A stretch of DNA of 64,000 nt from an uncultured Pseudoruegeria sp. (GTDB lineage Bacteria > Pseudomonadota > Alphaproteobacteria > Rhodobacterales > Rhodobacteraceae): contig CANMJD010000008.1 in the NCBI GenBank assembly GCA_947498155.1, positions 62,001-126,000 on the forward strand, read 5' to 3'. Under the pieces are notes generated by a model, which did not search any database, was not told where the DNA came from, and saw only the letters and a list, made by a program, of their open reading frames with translations. Positions 63,105-64,000 of the stretch are shown piece by piece (positions within the stretch are counted from its first letter, which is position 1; every line of letters begins with the position of its first letter). A program made the translations under genes and the position numbers.

Positions 63105-64000
63105 CTAGGATCTGCGTTGGCTCATCATCGATAGCCGGATCAAGGCCCGTTCCATCAGGGCCATATCGGGGGATTTTGCAGTAGACCGCAGTTGCAAATC
63201 CGTATCCACCAGTAATCGGATGGCTTTTTCGAGGTTTCCGCTGCCCCAGGTTTGCGCCTGTCTGATCATCCGGTCGCGGCGCGGGCCAAAGACCGGCGGG
63301 CGCATCCGCCCCATGCCAGCGGCGGGTCCTTTGGGGTCGGCAGAAGCGGCATGCAGGGTTCGAAAATGGCGCATGGCCCCGATACACAGGCCCACCGGCT
63401 GCACCCCTTGCGCACCGAGTTTCGCCAAAATAGGCCCGATCTGCGCACTTTGACCTTCGGCAACTACATTCAGGATATCATCCAGCCCGACTTCGGTCGA
63501 AGTGGGGGCGCAGGCCGCCACATCCGCCGGGCTGACGGGAGTGTCATCGGTCAGCTTATACAGAGAGAGCTTTTCGATGGTCTGCCGAAAATCCCCCGGT
63601 CCAAGAACCCGCGAAAGCCCTTCTAGATCGGTCATCGCGTCAGGGGAAATGTTTGTCAGTCCGCCGCTTTTAAGATCGGCCTCAATCTCGGCTCGGGTTG
63701 GCGGATCATCATACAGGCCCACGGCATAGGCGTTTTTATGGCTCTCAAACAGTTTGCGCAGGGAAGAGCTGGCTTTGAGTGCGCCTGCGGTAATCACAAT
63801 TTGTGCATCCCCGGCTTGCCAGTCCTGCAGGGCGTTGGTCACGGTCTTGGCCAATGTGTCGGTGGCGTCTTCGACAAAGGCAACCCGCGGCCCCGGAAAG
63901 AAGCTTTGCGCCTTAAGCGCATCGGATAGCATCGCCGGATCTTTGCGCAAATCGCTTGCCGGTATCCGGCTTAGGCGCATTTCCTCTTCGCCTTGCGGGC
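63105..64000 (-). CDS. holA: DNA polymerase III delta subunit HolA, 5' end beyond the window
   Basis: About 298 C-terminal residues are visible; the reading frame stays open to the right edge (PQGEEEMRLSRIPASDLRKD), so the N-terminal roughly 45 residues lie outside. Features are KTVTNALQDWQAGDAQIVIT, ASSSLRKLFESHKNAYAVGL and the C-terminal AQTWGSGNLEKAIRLLVDTD, as in the clamp-loader delta subunit. It opens the beta clamp at the replication fork. The glutathione transferase follows. Confidence 0.9.
   Translation of the reverse strand, partial: PQGEEEMRLSRIPASDLRKDPAMLSDALKAQSFFPGPRVAFVEDATDTLAKTVTNALQDWQAGDAQIVITAGALKASSSLRKLFESHKNAYAVGLYDDPPTRAEIEADLKSGGLTNISPDAMTDLEGLSRVLGPGDFRQTIEKLSLYKLTDDTPVSPADVAACAPTSTEVGLDDILNVVAEGQSAQIGPILAKLGAQGVQPVGLCIGAMRHFRTLHAASADPKGPAAGMGRMRPPVFGPRRDRMIRQAQTWGSGNLEKAIRLLVDTDLQLRSTAKSPDMALMERALIRLSMMSQRRS

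Overview
This is a gene-dense alphaproteobacterial chromosome segment, most likely from a marine member of the Rhodobacteraceae (Roseobacter group). The reasons are a CcrM-type GANTC methyltransferase next to rnhB, a DUF2125 protein, DUF4170 beside waaA/lpxK, an Aap-type amino-acid ABC transporter, a short RNase D in the lpt operon, and GT14-like and sulfotransferase genes of a kind common in roseobacters. Family calls were made by reading motifs, without database searches. I saw no phage, transposase, CRISPR array or plasmid gene. Both ends of the window cut genes (mutT at the left, holA at the right).

Layout. 1-12.7 kb is housekeeping: mutT/argJ/foldase (minus), secA plus two envelope genes (plus), radC, dnaJ-dnaK (minus) and an AlkB-type demethylase. 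12.7-22.1 kb is a surface-glycan locus: an ABC-2 polysaccharide exporter permease, divergent from cysQ, galU, galE, two tandem paralogous glycosyltransferases, a GT14-like transferase and a two-domain sulfotransferase. CysQ removes PAP, the by-product of sulfotransferases, and GalU/GalE make UDP-Glc and UDP-Gal, so the genes form a coherent route to a sulfated, exported glycan. 22.1-26.8 kb holds ptsN, hpf, lptB-lptA-lptC, rnd and a DeoR regulator.

26.9-33.8 kb is an amino-acid module: proC, a class IV aminotransferase and aapP-M-Q-J in one run, with a divergent GntR regulator and three GTCGAC palindromes in the shared promoter region. 33.8-44.8 kb is an oligosaccharide module: a DUF2264 protein, an Opp-type ABC transporter with fused ATPases, a divergent GH88 unsaturated-uronyl hydrolase, tRNA-Arg(CCT) and a LacI regulator. 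The transporter promoter carries two matching operator-like sites. 44.8-48.5 kb has a membrane-anchored winged-helix regulator, two small secreted proteins, rnhB and ccrM. The ccrM promoter has a GANTC site between two perfect DnaA boxes.

48.5-64 kb contains alkane monooxygenase, mutY, dciA, a DsbA-like protein and a CoA transferase. These are followed by a lipid A/Kdo operon (pmbA, IMPase, DUF4170, waaA, lpxK), a DUF2125 protein, a tightly overlapping SDR/enoyl-CoA hydratase/flavoprotein operon, and holA with a glutathione transferase. Several convergent pairs overlap at their stop codons. The observations most worth follow-up are the sulfated-glycan locus, the DnaA/GANTC promoter of ccrM, the inverted-topology membrane winged-helix regulator, and the GH88/Opp/DUF2264 module with its operators.
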